Assembly: GCF_019195455.1 (NCBI RefSeq)
Contig: NZ_JAIMBW010000001.1
Coordinates: forward strand, 930,001-994,000
DNA: 64,000 nt
Origin: Gymnodinialimonas phycosphaerae
GTDB lineage: Bacteria; Pseudomonadota; Alphaproteobacteria; Rhodobacterales; Rhodobacteraceae
Direction of reading: 5' to 3'
Shown piece after piece: positions 25,158 through 33,961 of the stretch; within the stretch, counting starts at the first letter, position 1; each line of letters starts with the position of its first letter. The notes under the pieces were generated by a model, which saw nothing but the letters and a program-made list of their open reading frames with translations, did no database searches and had not been told where the DNA came from. A program made the translations under genes and the position numbers.

Positions 25158-26072
25158 TTAAGCAGTCGGCGTGGATTCGGCATCCCGTTGCCGCCGCCGG
25201 AAGGCGATGACTTCTTCGCTGACGAAATCGCGGAAAACCTCGATCCGCCGCGACTGGCGCAATTCCTCGGGGTAGGCGAGGAACACCGGAACTTCAGCGG
25301 ATTCGATTTCGGGGAGCACACGCACGAGGTCGGGGAAATCCTGGGTCAGGTAATCGGGCAGCACGCCGATGCCAAGGTCGTGGATCACCGCTTGCAGCAC
25401 GCCGAAATAATTGTTCACTGACAGTGTTGATCCGACATCATAGCTCAACAATTCGCGCACCAGCAGCGCGCCCGCGCTGACCTGCGCGGCGGCCGCATTC
25501 TGTGAAATCAAGCGGTGGTTGCCCAAGTCCTCCACACTTTCGGGGAGGCCATGTTTTTCGATGTAGGACGGGGTCGCATAGAGGCGCATGTTGATCGTCA
25601 TCAGGCGACGGCGGATCAGGTCGGCTTGCGATGGCTCTTTCATCCGGATCGCCACGTCGGCCTCACGCATGGGCAGGTCCATGATGCGTTCTTCCAGCAT
25701 CAGGTCGATCTTCAGATCCGGGTATTTTTCATAAAGCGCGGGCAGGCGCGGGGCCAGCCAAAGCGATCCGAAGCCAATGGTCGTGGTGACCCGAAGCTCT
25801 CCGAAGACTTCTTCTTCGCTATCGCGGATGCGTGCGGATGCCGTGTCGAGTCGCTTGGTCATGTGGCGCGTGGCATCAAACAGCAACTCACCCTGTTCTG
25901 TCAGGATCAAACCGCGTGCATGGCGATGGAACAGCGTCGTATCGAGGTTTTCTTCCAGCGCGCGTATCTGGCGGGAGACGGCAGACTGCGACAGGTGCAG
26001 CGTGTCGCCGGCATGGGTCAGCGAGCCAGCCGATGCCACCGCATGAAATATGCGTAGTTTGTCCCAGTCCAT
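25158..26072 (-). CDS. LysR-family transcriptional regulator
   Basis: 304 residues. The N-terminal winged helix-turn-helix is standard: WDKLRIFHAVASAGSLTHAGDTLHLSQSAVSRQIRALEENL, then LFHRHARGLILTEQGELL. The rest is the two-lobed LysR effector domain (LRVTTTIGFGSLWLAPRLPAL; LPMREADVAIRM). It is divergent from the indolepyruvate oxidoreductase gene, and a dyad lies between the two, so regulation of that gene and of itself is a fair inference. The effector ligand is unknown. Confidence 0.95.
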   Translation of the reverse strand: MDWDKLRIFHAVASAGSLTHAGDTLHLSQSAVSRQIRALEENLDTTLFHRHARGLILTEQGELLFDATRHMTKRLDTASARIRDSEEEVFGELRVTTTIGFGSLWLAPRLPALYEKYPDLKIDLMLEERIMDLPMREADVAIRMKEPSQADLIRRRLMTINMRLYATPSYIEKHGLPESVEDLGNHRLISQNAAAAQVSAGALLVRELLSYDVGSTLSVNNYFGVLQAVIHDLGIGVLPDYLTQDFPDLVRVLPEIESAEVPVFLAYPEELRQSRRIEVFRDFVSEEVIAFRRRQRDAESTPTA

Positions 26073-26137
26073 GTTCGCGCTTTCAAAAATGTTTACGCGC
26101 GCAACCTAGGGAGACACCCAACGGGTGCAAAGCCTTT

Positions 26138-26165
26138 TCTCACGAAACATTGTTTCAGAGTGAGA
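26138..26165. promoter_or_regulatory. Dyad between lysR and the indolepyruvate oxidoreductase gene
   Basis: TCTCAC-GAAAC-ATT-GTTTC-AGA-GTGAGA is a nested dyad with 11 matching pairs, in the 163-bp divergent gap. Its size and place suit a LysR-type operator; no experimental consensus is available for this regulator. Confidence 0.5.
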
Positions 26166-26235
26166 AGACAAACATAGACAGGTCAGCATTTGTGACCTAT
26201 GATGAGGTAAGGCATTTGACGCACGGGAGGTCCCA

Positions 26236-29200
26236 ATGGGAGTGCAGCAGGTCTCGCTTGACGATAAATTCGATCTCACGAAATCCCCGGTTCTGTTGAA
26301 CGGCACCCAAGCGCTTGTGCGCCTGATGCTGATGCAGAAGGAACGCGACCGCGCGGCGGGCCTGAACACCGGCGGTTTCGTCTCGGGCTATCGCGGATCG
26401 CCCCTTGGCGCGGTCGATTTGCAAATGGCGCGGGCGGGCAAGGTGCTGGCGGCGTCTGACATCACCTTCCAGCCGGGCCTGAACGAAGACCTTGCCGCAA
26501 CCGCCCATTGGGGCACGCAAACGGCCGAGTTGCGGGGCGAGGGCAAGTTCGATGGCGTTTTCGGCCTATGGTACGGCAAGGGCCCGGGCGTCGACCGCAC
26601 CGGCGATGTGATGCGCCACGTCAACATGGCGGGCACCTCGAAGCATGGCGGCGTGATCATGGCCATGGGCGATGACCATACCGGCGAATCCTCGACCGTG
26701 TGCCACCAGTCCGATTGGGCCATGGTCGACGCCCATATGCCGGTGTTGTCGCCTGCGGGGGTGCAGGAAATCCTTGATTTCGGTGTCTATGGATACGCGT
26801 TGAGCCGCTATGCTGGCGTTTGGGTTGGCCTGAAATGTGTCAAGGACAACGTGGAGGCCACGGCGGTTGTTGATGCGCGGCCTGACCGGATGACCTTCGT
26901 GGAGCCGGATTTCGATTTTCCCGAAGGCGGCCTCAACATCCGGCTTGGCGATCACTGGATCGCGCAAGAGGAACGCCTGCTGGAACACAAGCGCTACGCG
27001 GCCGAGGCCTTTGCCCACGCCAACGGCATCGACAAGCGCGTTCATGGGCGCGCAGGCGCGAAGATCGGCTTTGTTGCGGCGGGCAAGAACTGGCTGGATC
27101 TTCTGTCCGCCCTGTCCGCTTTGGGCATCGATGACGCGGCGGCCGAGGCGATGGGGATCACCACCTACAAGGTTGGCCAAACCTGGCCGCTGGACATGCG
27201 CGGATTCCATGATTGGGCCGAAGGCCTCGACCTGATCGTGGTGGTGGAAGAGAAGCGCAAGCTGATCGAGGTGCAGGTGAAAGAGGCAATTTTCGACGAT
27301 CGCCAAGGCCGCCGCGTCTATGGCTACAAGGACGGGCAGGGAAACACGCTGTTCCCCACGCATTTTGCCTTGGACCCCGCCGATATCGCCGTAAAGCTCG
27401 GCGCGATTCTGGAGGAGGAGGGCTGCGCCACGGACCGCGTGCGCGCGGGGGTTGCGACCGTGGAGGACGCGATGCGCGCCTCCAACGCGCCGGATCTGGC
27501 GAAGCGCACGCCGTGGTTCTGCTCGGGGTGTCCGCATAATTCGTCGACCAAGGTGCCCGAGGGGTCCCGCGCGGGCGCAGGCATCGGCTGTCACTTCATG
27601 GCGAAATGGATGGACCGCGAGACCGAGGCCTATACCCACATGGGTGGCGAGGGCGCGAACTGGATGGGCGAGAGCCTGTTTTCCACCCGCGACCACATGT
27701 TTCAGAACCTGGGCGAGGGGACGTATAACCATTCGGGCATTCTGGCGATCCGCGCCAATTTGGCGGCGGGCACCAACATCACCTACAAGATCCTGTTCAA
27801 CGATGCCGTCGCCATGACCGGCGGCCAGCACAACGAGGGGGATCTGCAACCGCAACAGATCGCCCACGAGTTGAAGGCCATGGGCGTGGAGCATATCGCG
27901 CTGGTCTATGACCCGAAGGAAGAGGTTGATTTCAGCGCCTTCCCCAAGGGCTGCGAGCGGTTCGAGCGGGGTGAGTTGATGCGCGTGCAAGAGACCTACC
28001 GCCAGCACAAAGGCGTGTCGGCGATCATCTACGTGCAGACCTGCGCGGCTGAAAAGCGCCGCCGCCGCAAGCGCGGCACCTTCCCCGATATCGACAAGCG
28101 CGTGTTCATCAACACTGATGTGTGTGAGGGCTGCGGCGATTGCGGGGTGCAGTCGAACTGCGTCTCCATCGTGCCGGTGGAAACGGAACTGGGCCGCAAG
28201 CGGGCGATTGACCAGTCGACCTGCAACAAGGATTTCAGCTGCGTGAAAGGCTTCTGTCCGTCGTTCGTGACGCTGGAGGGCGCCGTGATCAAGAAAGAGG
28301 CCTCGGCCTCTGTGTCATTGGACGGCCTGCCGGATCCGGTGCTGCCGGTGATCGACGGGACGCACAATGTGCTGGTAACGGGTGTCGGTGGCACGGGCGT
28401 CGTGACCATCGGCGCGGTGATGGCGCAGGCGGCGCAACTGGACGGCAAGGGTGCGGGCATGATCGAAATGGCGGGGCTGGCCCAGAAGGGCGGCGCGGTC
28501 GCAATCCACCTGCGGCTGGCCAATTCGCCTGATGACATCGCCGCCATCCGCGTGGGTGCCGGAGAGGCCGACGCCGTGATCGGCGGGGATCTGGTCGTGA
28601 CCGGCGGTGCCAAGACCCTGAGCCAGATGAAGGCCGGGCGCACGGGTGCGGCGGTGAATAGCCACGAGATCACGACGGGGGATTTCACGCTCGATACGGA
28701 ATTCACCATTCCGGGCAAGGATCTGGAGGTCGCGTTGCAGGCGCGGGTCCGCGACAAGTTGGTGCTGTTTGATGCGACCGAGCTGGCGCGGGTGCTGTTG
28801 GGGGATTCGATCTACTCCAACATGATGACCTTCGGCGCGGCCTGGCAGATGGGATTGATCCCGTTGACCCATGACGCCATCGTGGAAGCCATCGCGATGA
28901 ACGGCGCGGCCATCGAGGCCAACAAACAAGCGTTTGAGATGGGCCGTTGGGCGGTGGTGAACCCCGATCAGGCGGCGCGCCTGACAACCGCCAACGTGGT
29001 GGAAAAGCCCAAGACACTGGACCAGAAGATCGCCTTCCGCGAGGCCCATCTGGTGGCCTATCAAGGCAAGGGCCTTGCAAAGCGCTATCGCAAGCTTGTG
29101 GATGGCGTCACAGACCCACGCCTGAAAGAGGCGGTCGCCAAGGGCTACCACAAGCTGTTGGCCTACAAGGATGAATACGAGGTTGCGCGCCTGCATCTGG

Positions 29201-29640
29201 AAACGGAAGCCAAGGCCCGTGAGACCTTTGCCGGTGATTTCAAGATGACCTACCATCTGGCCCCGCCGATGCTGCCGGGCCGCGACGCCTTGGGGCGCCC
29301 CAAGAAGCGCGAATTCGGCCCCTGGGTCGGCGGTGTCTACAAGGTGTTGGCGCGGATGAAACGCCTGCGCGGCACGCCGCTGGATGTCTTCGGCTATTCC
29401 GCCGAGCGGCGCATGGAACGTGCCCTGATCAAGCAATACCGTGCCGACATGACGACCTGGCTGCCACAGGCAGACGCGGACCGCATGGACGCGCTGGTGG
29501 CGCTTGCCGAGTTGCCTTTGAGCATCCGGGGTTTTGGCCCGGTGAAGGAAAAGAACGCCGCCACCGCCGCCAAGCGCCGGGAGGAGTTGCTGGCAGCCCT
29601 TGCGGCGGGCGGAACCGCCACCCGCGCGGCCGCCGAATAG
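26236..29640 (+). CDS. Fused indolepyruvate ferredoxin oxidoreductase
   Basis: 1134 residues, a single-chain enzyme joining the alpha (IorA) and beta (IorB) parts. It decarboxylates aryl pyruvates to aryl-acetyl-CoA with thiamine diphosphate and passes electrons to ferredoxin. In order: pyrimidine-binding domain (GFVSGYRGSPLGAVD), thiamine diphosphate-binding domain (CSGCPHNSSTKVPEGS ... GIGCHFMAKWM, then GGEGANWMGES, residues about 430-530), a cluster region (CEGCGDCGVQSNC near residue 630 and CNKDFSCVKGFCPSF near 665), and the beta domain with VTGVGGTGVVTIGAVMAQAA near 715. GGTCCC-rich AGGAGG-like site GGGAGG lies before the ATG. Cytoplasmic, aromatic amino acid catabolism. LysR gene divergent upstream. 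Confidence 0.93.
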   Translation: MGVQQVSLDDKFDLTKSPVLLNGTQALVRLMLMQKERDRAAGLNTGGFVSGYRGSPLGAVDLQMARAGKVLAASDITFQPGLNEDLAATAHWGTQTAELRGEGKFDGVFGLWYGKGPGVDRTGDVMRHVNMAGTSKHGGVIMAMGDDHTGESSTVCHQSDWAMVDAHMPVLSPAGVQEILDFGVYGYALSRYAGVWVGLKCVKDNVEATAVVDARPDRMTFVEPDFDFPEGGLNIRLGDHWIAQEERLLEHKRYAAEAFAHANGIDKRVHGRAGAKIGFVAAGKNWLDLLSALSALGIDDAAAEAMGITTYKVGQTWPLDMRGFHDWAEGLDLIVVVEEKRKLIEVQVKEAIFDDRQGRRVYGYKDGQGNTLFPTHFALDPADIAVKLGAILEEEGCATDRVRAGVATVEDAMRASNAPDLAKRTPWFCSGCPHNSSTKVPEGSRAGAGIGCHFMAKWMDRETEAYTHMGGEGANWMGESLFSTRDHMFQNLGEGTYNHSGILAIRANLAAGTNITYKILFNDAVAMTGGQHNEGDLQPQQIAHELKAMGVEHIALVYDPKEEVDFSAFPKGCERFERGELMRVQETYRQHKGVSAIIYVQTCAAEKRRRRKRGTFPDIDKRVFINTDVCEGCGDCGVQSNCVSIVPVETELGRKRAIDQSTCNKDFSCVKGFCPSFVTLEGAVIKKEASASVSLDGLPDPVLPVIDGTHNVLVTGVGGTGVVTIGAVMAQAAQLDGKGAGMIEMAGLAQKGGAVAIHLRLANSPDDIAAIRVGAGEADAVIGGDLVVTGGAKTLSQMKAGRTGAAVNSHEITTGDFTLDTEFTIPGKDLEVALQARVRDKLVLFDATELARVLLGDSIYSNMMTFGAAWQMGLIPLTHDAIVEAIAMNGAAIEANKQAFEMGRWAVVNPDQAARLTTANVVEKPKTLDQKIAFREAHLVAYQGKGLAKRYRKLVDGVTDPRLKEAVAKGYHKLLAYKDEYEVARLHLETEAKARETFAGDFKMTYHLAPPMLPGRDALGRPKKREFGPWVGGVYKVLARMKRLRGTPLDVFGYSAERRMERALIKQYRADMTTWLPQADADRMDALVALAELPLSIRGFGPVKEKNAATAAKRREELLAALAAGGTATRAAAE

Positions 29641-29701
29641 CTTTCCATCTTTCCCCCCTTACGCGGGCAGGCTAGGTCTTGCGCAAACAAGGGGGGACAA
29701 G

Positions 29702-30526
29702 ATGCCGGAACTAGCAGAATTCTTGCCGATGCTGGCACTGATCCTTGCGATTGGCGCGCTTGCGGGGGTTGTCGCGGGCCTTTTGGGCGTCGGCGGCGGC
29801 ATCGTGCTGGTGCCGGCGTTTTTCTTTGCGTTCGAGGGGCTGGGATACAGTACCGACGGGCTCATGCAGATCTGCCTTGCAACGTCTTTGGCGACGATCG
29901 TGGTGACGTCCGTGCGCTCGGTCCTGGGGCACAACAAGAAGGGCGCGGTGGATTGGGACATCCTGCGCAGCTGGGGCCCCGGCATCGCGATCGGTGCGGG
30001 CTGTGGCGTCTTGGCGGCCAGTGGCCTGCGCAACGAGGTCTTGATGGGCATTTTCGGTGTCCTGGGTGTCAGCGTTGGGCTTTACATGGCGTTCGGGCGG
30101 TCTGAATGGCGCCTGGGCAGCCAGATGCCGGCGCGCGTGGGGACTGTCGTCTCGTCTCCGATCCTGGGGTTCCTGTCGGTTCTGATGGGCATTGGCGGCG
30201 GGTCCTTCGGGGTGCCGATGATGACGCTTTACGCCGTGCCGATCCACCGCGCCGTGGCCACGGCGGCGGGCTTTGGCGTGATCATCGCCGTGCCTGCGGT
30301 CATCGGCTTCCTGCTGACGCCGGGCGAGGGGGCCGGGCGGCCTCCCTTCACCATGGGGCAGGTGAACCTTGTGGCTTTCGTGGCGGTCATCGCGATGACG
30401 CTGCTGACGACACCCCTGGGCGTGAAGCTGGCCCATGCGATGGACCCCAAACCGCTCAAGCGTGTGTTCGCGGTGTTCATCATGGTTATGGCGCTCAACA
30501 TGTTGCGAAAGGCTTTTGGCTATTGA
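29702..30526 (+). CDS. TauE/SafE-family sulfite or organic anion exporter
   Basis: 274 residues from ATG at 29702 after GGGGGGACAAG; an upstream extension to 29600 overlaps the previous gene. Around eight hydrophobic segments. The internal duplication typical of the family is visible: GVVAGLLGVGGGIVLVPAFFF in the first half and VLMGIGGGSFGVPMMTLYAVP in the second. Family members move sulfite, sulfonates or other small anions across the inner membrane. The stop TGA overlaps a TTG start of the next gene. Confidence 0.9.
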   Translation: MPELAEFLPMLALILAIGALAGVVAGLLGVGGGIVLVPAFFFAFEGLGYSTDGLMQICLATSLATIVVTSVRSVLGHNKKGAVDWDILRSWGPGIAIGAGCGVLAASGLRNEVLMGIFGVLGVSVGLYMAFGRSEWRLGSQMPARVGTVVSSPILGFLSVLMGIGGGSFGVPMMTLYAVPIHRAVATAAGFGVIIAVPAVIGFLLTPGEGAGRPPFTMGQVNLVAFVAVIAMTLLTTPLGVKLAHAMDPKPLKRVFAVFIMVMALNMLRKAFGY

Positions 30527-31286
30527 GCTGGCTGCGGCGCGGCTGGGAGGTCTTCGCGCCTGAACCTCCGGTCGCGGCGTGGGTGGCCGCGGCCAAGGGG
30601 CCCGCGTTGGAAGCGGCGGCGGATCAGCCGCGCCGCCATGGCGGAACCTGGTGTGTGGGTGTCGATGCGCTTGGCAATGATGCACATGGCAGTGTCGGGG
30701 ATGGGCCGGTTCTGGGGGGGAAGGCGCTGGATCAGGCGGTGGCCGCCACCGGGGTGCGGGGGGTGCACCGGGCGCAGATCTCGGTCACGTATCCGGGGTA
30801 TCCGGGGCGGGACGCGCATGAAAGCGACGCCATCCACCGCTTTCGCCGGGATCGCGACGCGGCGCATCTGGACGGATTGTTGCCCGTAGGCCCCGAGAAG
30901 CGCCGTCATTTACACGAACCCCATGCCTGGATCCTGGGCATCGCGTTGACCCGGGCCGACGCTAACGCGGCACCGCTGGTCGTTTGGGAGGGAGCCATGG
31001 GGTGATCCGCCGGGCGTTCACAGCGGCTTTTGCAGGCATTGCGCCAGAGGCTTGGGCGGGGCGCGACGTGACCGAGGTCTACAAGGCCGCGCGAAGCGAC
31101 GTGTTCAAGGTTTGCCCGCGCATCGAGGTCCCTTTGCGGCCTGGTGAAAGCGTCTTGCTGCACCGAATGGCGATCCACGGCGTGGCCCCTTGGGCCGAGG
31201 GCGCGAAGGCCGCGCCGGAGGGCAGGGCGATTGCGTACTTCCGCCCTTGCTTCGACGATCCGGCCCTCTGGCTCAGCGCGCCTTAG
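30523..31286 (+). pseudogene. Frameshifted PhyH-type Fe(II)/2-oxoglutarate dioxygenase gene
   Basis: Starting from TTG at 30523 (TTGA overlap with the permease stop), the first frame encodes WLRRGWEVFAPEPPVAAW and runs to AHLDGLLP (HxD iron motif near 30863) and PLVVWEG. It stops at 31003-31005. The next frame continues SHGVIRRAF, then LLHRMAIHGVAPWAEG (distal His) and IAYFRP, to 31286. One missing base in the G-rich run around 30988-30994 explains the break, and restoring it gives about 254 residues with both halves of the facial triad. It may be a true inactivation or a single base-calling error. Ends tail to tail with the next gene, overlapping 4 bases. Confidence 0.75.
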
Positions 31287-31768
31287 CGACCCGCGCGGGG
31301 CAGGAGGCGGATGCGGTAGGTCAGGAAGATCACCGCCAGCACCCCGATATTGGCCAGCATCTGTGGCGAGGTCGCGACGCGGCCCAGATCCGCAACCCCC
31401 ACCACAAGCACTTGCGCCAGGACCAGCGCCAGGACGGCGACGCCGAAATTCATCAGTGTCGCAGGGGCCACGCCGGGGTCGCGCTCGTCTTGCCGCCCCA
31501 ACCACCATGCCATGACGGCCCAGATCGGCACCGGACCCAGGGTCAGGTGGATAAGGCCCGGCGCGATGATCAGGAACAGGCCACCTTCGGCCGCGCTGGC
31601 CCATCCGGTGGCCAGATCGCCGTCACCAAGGGCCAGGACCAGCACGACGGGATAGAACAACAGCAGCCCCGTCCAGGCCCCCGTGAACCCCGCGATCAGC
31701 CATGAGACACGACGATGTTCTGCCGGGCTTTTGCGGGTGTCCTTGTTGCTTTCATCGGCGCGCGCCAT
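31283..31768 (-). CDS. Hypothetical membrane protein
   Basis: 161 residues with four clear membrane segments: VSWLIAGFTGAWTGLLLFYPVVLVLAL; LFLIIAPGLIHLTLGPVPIWAVMAWWL; TLMNFGVAVLALVLAQVLVVGV; MLANIGVLAVIFLTYRIRL. The N-terminal 20 residues are charged. No family recognised. It starts 4 bp after the DUF1289 gene stop, as the last gene of the ccmI-ruvX-DUF1289 operon. Confidence 0.75.
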   Translation of the reverse strand: MARADESNKDTRKSPAEHRRVSWLIAGFTGAWTGLLLFYPVVLVLALGDGDLATGWASAAEGGLFLIIAPGLIHLTLGPVPIWAVMAWWLGRQDERDPGVAPATLMNFGVAVLALVLAQVLVVGVADLGRVATSPQMLANIGVLAVIFLTYRIRLLPRAGR

Positions 31769-31772
31769 CGCG

Positions 31773-32036
31773 TCAGGTCCCGCGCGTCAGGCGCGCGGCG
31801 CGCCCGCCCCGACGCTTTTGCAGTTGCGGCGCGCGGGCCGGAAGCGCTTCCATGACGTCCGCGCGGGCCTCGTGGGTCAGGCGCGACCATTGCGTGATCT
31901 CGTCGATGGTACGCAGGCAACCGGTGCACAGGCGTGCTTCGGGGTGAATGATGCAGATCTTGACGCAGGGGCTTTGGATCTCGTCGCGTTTCCAGATGTC
32001 GTCACTGGAAGTGCGCTTGGGGTTGGTGTCGCTCAT
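31773..32036 (-). CDS. DUF1289 family protein
   Basis: 87 residues. The Cys signature SPCVKICIIHPEARLCTGCLRTIDEITQW is that of DUF1289, a small proteobacterial family with four Cys in a short domain, presumably metal binding; function not known. It is extended by a basic tail (LQKRRGGRAARLTRGT). The ATG overlaps the ruvX stop (ATGA). Confidence 0.92.
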   Translation of the reverse strand: MSDTNPKRTSSDDIWKRDEIQSPCVKICIIHPEARLCTGCLRTIDEITQWSRLTHEARADVMEALPARAPQLQKRRGGRAARLTRGT

Positions 32037-32518
32037 ATCGCAGCCCTCAGATGGCGCAATCGGTCCAGCGCCCCTTGCAAGATATAGCTCGCGGCGACGG
32101 CATCAATGACTTCAGAGCGACGTTTTCGCGTCGTATCCGCCTCGATCAGCGCGCGTTCGGCGGCGACGGTGCTCAGGCGCTCATCCCAGAAGGCGATGGG
32201 GACCTCCGCAAAATCAGGACGGCGCGAGAGGTTGAGGGCGAAGGCGCGTGTGGCCTGCGCGCGCGGCCCCTCAGACCCGTCCATATTGCGGGGCAGCCCG
32301 AGGATGATCCCGCAGACCTCATGCTTGGCGATCAACGCGGCCAGGGCATCGGCATCCAGCCCGAATTTCTTGCGCTTCACCGTTTCCAGTGCGCTGGCCG
32401 AGGTAAGCAGGCGGTCCGACAAGGCCACGCCGATAGTCTTGGTGCCCAGATCAAGACCGAAGAGTCCCCGCATCGGCGGCAGGTCCCCGGCGAAATCGTC
32501 GAGGTCCCCGAAAATCAC
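32033..32518 (-). CDS. ruvX: Holliday junction resolvase-like protein RuvX (YqgF)
   Basis: 161 residues. RNase H-like fold: GLFGLDLGTKTIGVALSD (first Asp), GIILGLPRNMDGSEGPRAQ, FWDERLSTVAAERAL (Glu) and IDAVAASYILQGAL (final Asp). YqgF/RuvX acts on pre-16S rRNA maturation in E. coli, with a resolvase role proposed. There is a 15-residue N-terminal extension. Overlaps ccmI upstream and the DUF1289 gene downstream by 4 bases each. Confidence 0.95.
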   Translation of the reverse strand: MIFGDLDDFAGDLPPMRGLFGLDLGTKTIGVALSDRLLTSASALETVKRKKFGLDADALAALIAKHEVCGIILGLPRNMDGSEGPRAQATRAFALNLSRRPDFAEVPIAFWDERLSTVAAERALIEADTTRKRRSEVIDAVAASYILQGALDRLRHLRAAI

Positions 32519-33756
32519 TGCGCGTCTTCCGCAGCACCGGATCGCGCCATGGCGGCCCGAAACGCGCTTTCCACGGTTTCCAGCGCCTCGGGAGAGCCTG
32601 CAAAGACGCTCAGCGCCTCATCATGGACGATCTGCGCCGCGTTCGTGCGGCCCAACACGCCGTAGGCGGTGATCAGTTGCGCCCAATCCTGGGGCGTGCC
32701 GCCTTCGGTCGACAGGCGGTCTGCCAGTGTCTCGACCATGTTCTCGATCATCGCGCGCTGGTCTTCAGGGTCCATACCCTGGGCCGCTTCGATATCCGCC
32801 GCCGAGGGACCACGGGGGGCGGCCAGAAGGGCGGGGTCCAGATCCACCCCGGCGGCAAAGGCGATGTCGGCCAATTGCGCGCGGATCGGCGGCACCCAAG
32901 GGGCCTCGGGGCGAGAATCTGCCAGCAGGTTGGACCAGATCGGCAGAGCCAGATCGGGGCGGCCCTGTTGCGCGTACATTTCCCCGGCGTAGTAGCGCCC
33001 GGTGCCGTCGCGGGGTTCCAGTTGCAGGCCCCTGCGCAGCGCTTGCTCGGCCTCGGGCGAGACATAGCCGCCGGCGGCGAAGATCATCATCTCGGCCAGA
33101 TCGATGTAGTGGCGGCCCGTGGCGTCGTCGCCCAGAACGGTGATCAGGCGCTGCTGTGCGCGGTGGGCAGCGCGGAAGTTGCCCAACATCGCTTCGTTGG
33201 CGGCCAGAAGGGTCAGGCCTTCGGTATCCTCGGGGCGTTGTTCCATCACCGTGCGCAACTGCGCGACCATGTCGGCGCGCTGGGGGTCGGCGTTGGGGGA
33301 CGGGAGGTCGGGGACCTGTTCCTCGGCCAGTTCCTGGCTAGGGCGGTTTTCGCGGGCGTCTTCGATCATCGCGATTCGCCCGCCGAGGGGCAAATCCGGA
33401 TAGCCCGGCGCGCCGATCTGCGTGTAGACCCAGAACGCGCCCGCCACCGTCGCCACGAGGCCCAGGCCGACGATCACCGTGCCCGTGCGCGAGACTCCTT
33501 CCACGCGCTGCACCTGTTGCAAGGCACGATCGGCCTCCAGAATGCGGCGGCTGACCTCGGTGCGGGCGCGTGTGGCTTCTTCCTCGGTCAGGGTGCCGCG
33601 GGTGACGTCGCGGTCCAGTTCCGAAAGCTGATCGCGGTAGACTTGAAGGTCGTAGGCGGCGGCCGGTGACACGGCGTCGGACGGGCGGCGGGCGGCCAGA
33701 AAAACGATGCCCACGACGACGGCGCAAATCAAGCCAGCTGCAATCCAGAATGCCAT
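32515..33756 (-). CDS. ccmI: Cytochrome c maturation protein CcmI (TPR)
   Basis: 413 residues. Two membrane helices at the N-terminus (FWIAAGLICAVVVGIVFLAA and TGTVIVGLGLVATVAGAFWVY near 95-115) flank the conserved cytoplasmic coiled region QVYRDQLSELDRDVTRGTLTEEEATRARTEVSRRIL. A periplasmic TPR domain follows (AEMMIFAAGGYVSPEAEQALRRGL; GRYYAGEMYAQQGRPDLAL). CcmI presents apocytochromes to CcmF/CcmH, which lie at 3324-5797. First gene of an operon with ruvX (ATGA overlap). Confidence 0.94.
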   Translation of the reverse strand: MAFWIAAGLICAVVVGIVFLAARRPSDAVSPAAAYDLQVYRDQLSELDRDVTRGTLTEEEATRARTEVSRRILEADRALQQVQRVEGVSRTGTVIVGLGLVATVAGAFWVYTQIGAPGYPDLPLGGRIAMIEDARENRPSQELAEEQVPDLPSPNADPQRADMVAQLRTVMEQRPEDTEGLTLLAANEAMLGNFRAAHRAQQRLITVLGDDATGRHYIDLAEMMIFAAGGYVSPEAEQALRRGLQLEPRDGTGRYYAGEMYAQQGRPDLALPIWSNLLADSRPEAPWVPPIRAQLADIAFAAGVDLDPALLAAPRGPSAADIEAAQGMDPEDQRAMIENMVETLADRLSTEGGTPQDWAQLITAYGVLGRTNAAQIVHDEALSVFAGSPEALETVESAFRAAMARSGAAEDAQ

Positions 33757-33961
33757 GTGTCCCGGTCCTCTTCCCTCAACCCCATTTCACATAGGACGCG
33801 CGCGCCAAAAGCGAAAGGCGCGCGCCCGTCACAAAGCTGATTTCCTGCCAAGGCGCGACAACATGGCAGGGGGTCGCAAATGGCACATCTTATGTCGCGG
33901 GCAGTATCCTCTTTTCTACGCGTCCCCCCAAAAGCAAAGTGACAGTTCCGGAGCCCTGCCC

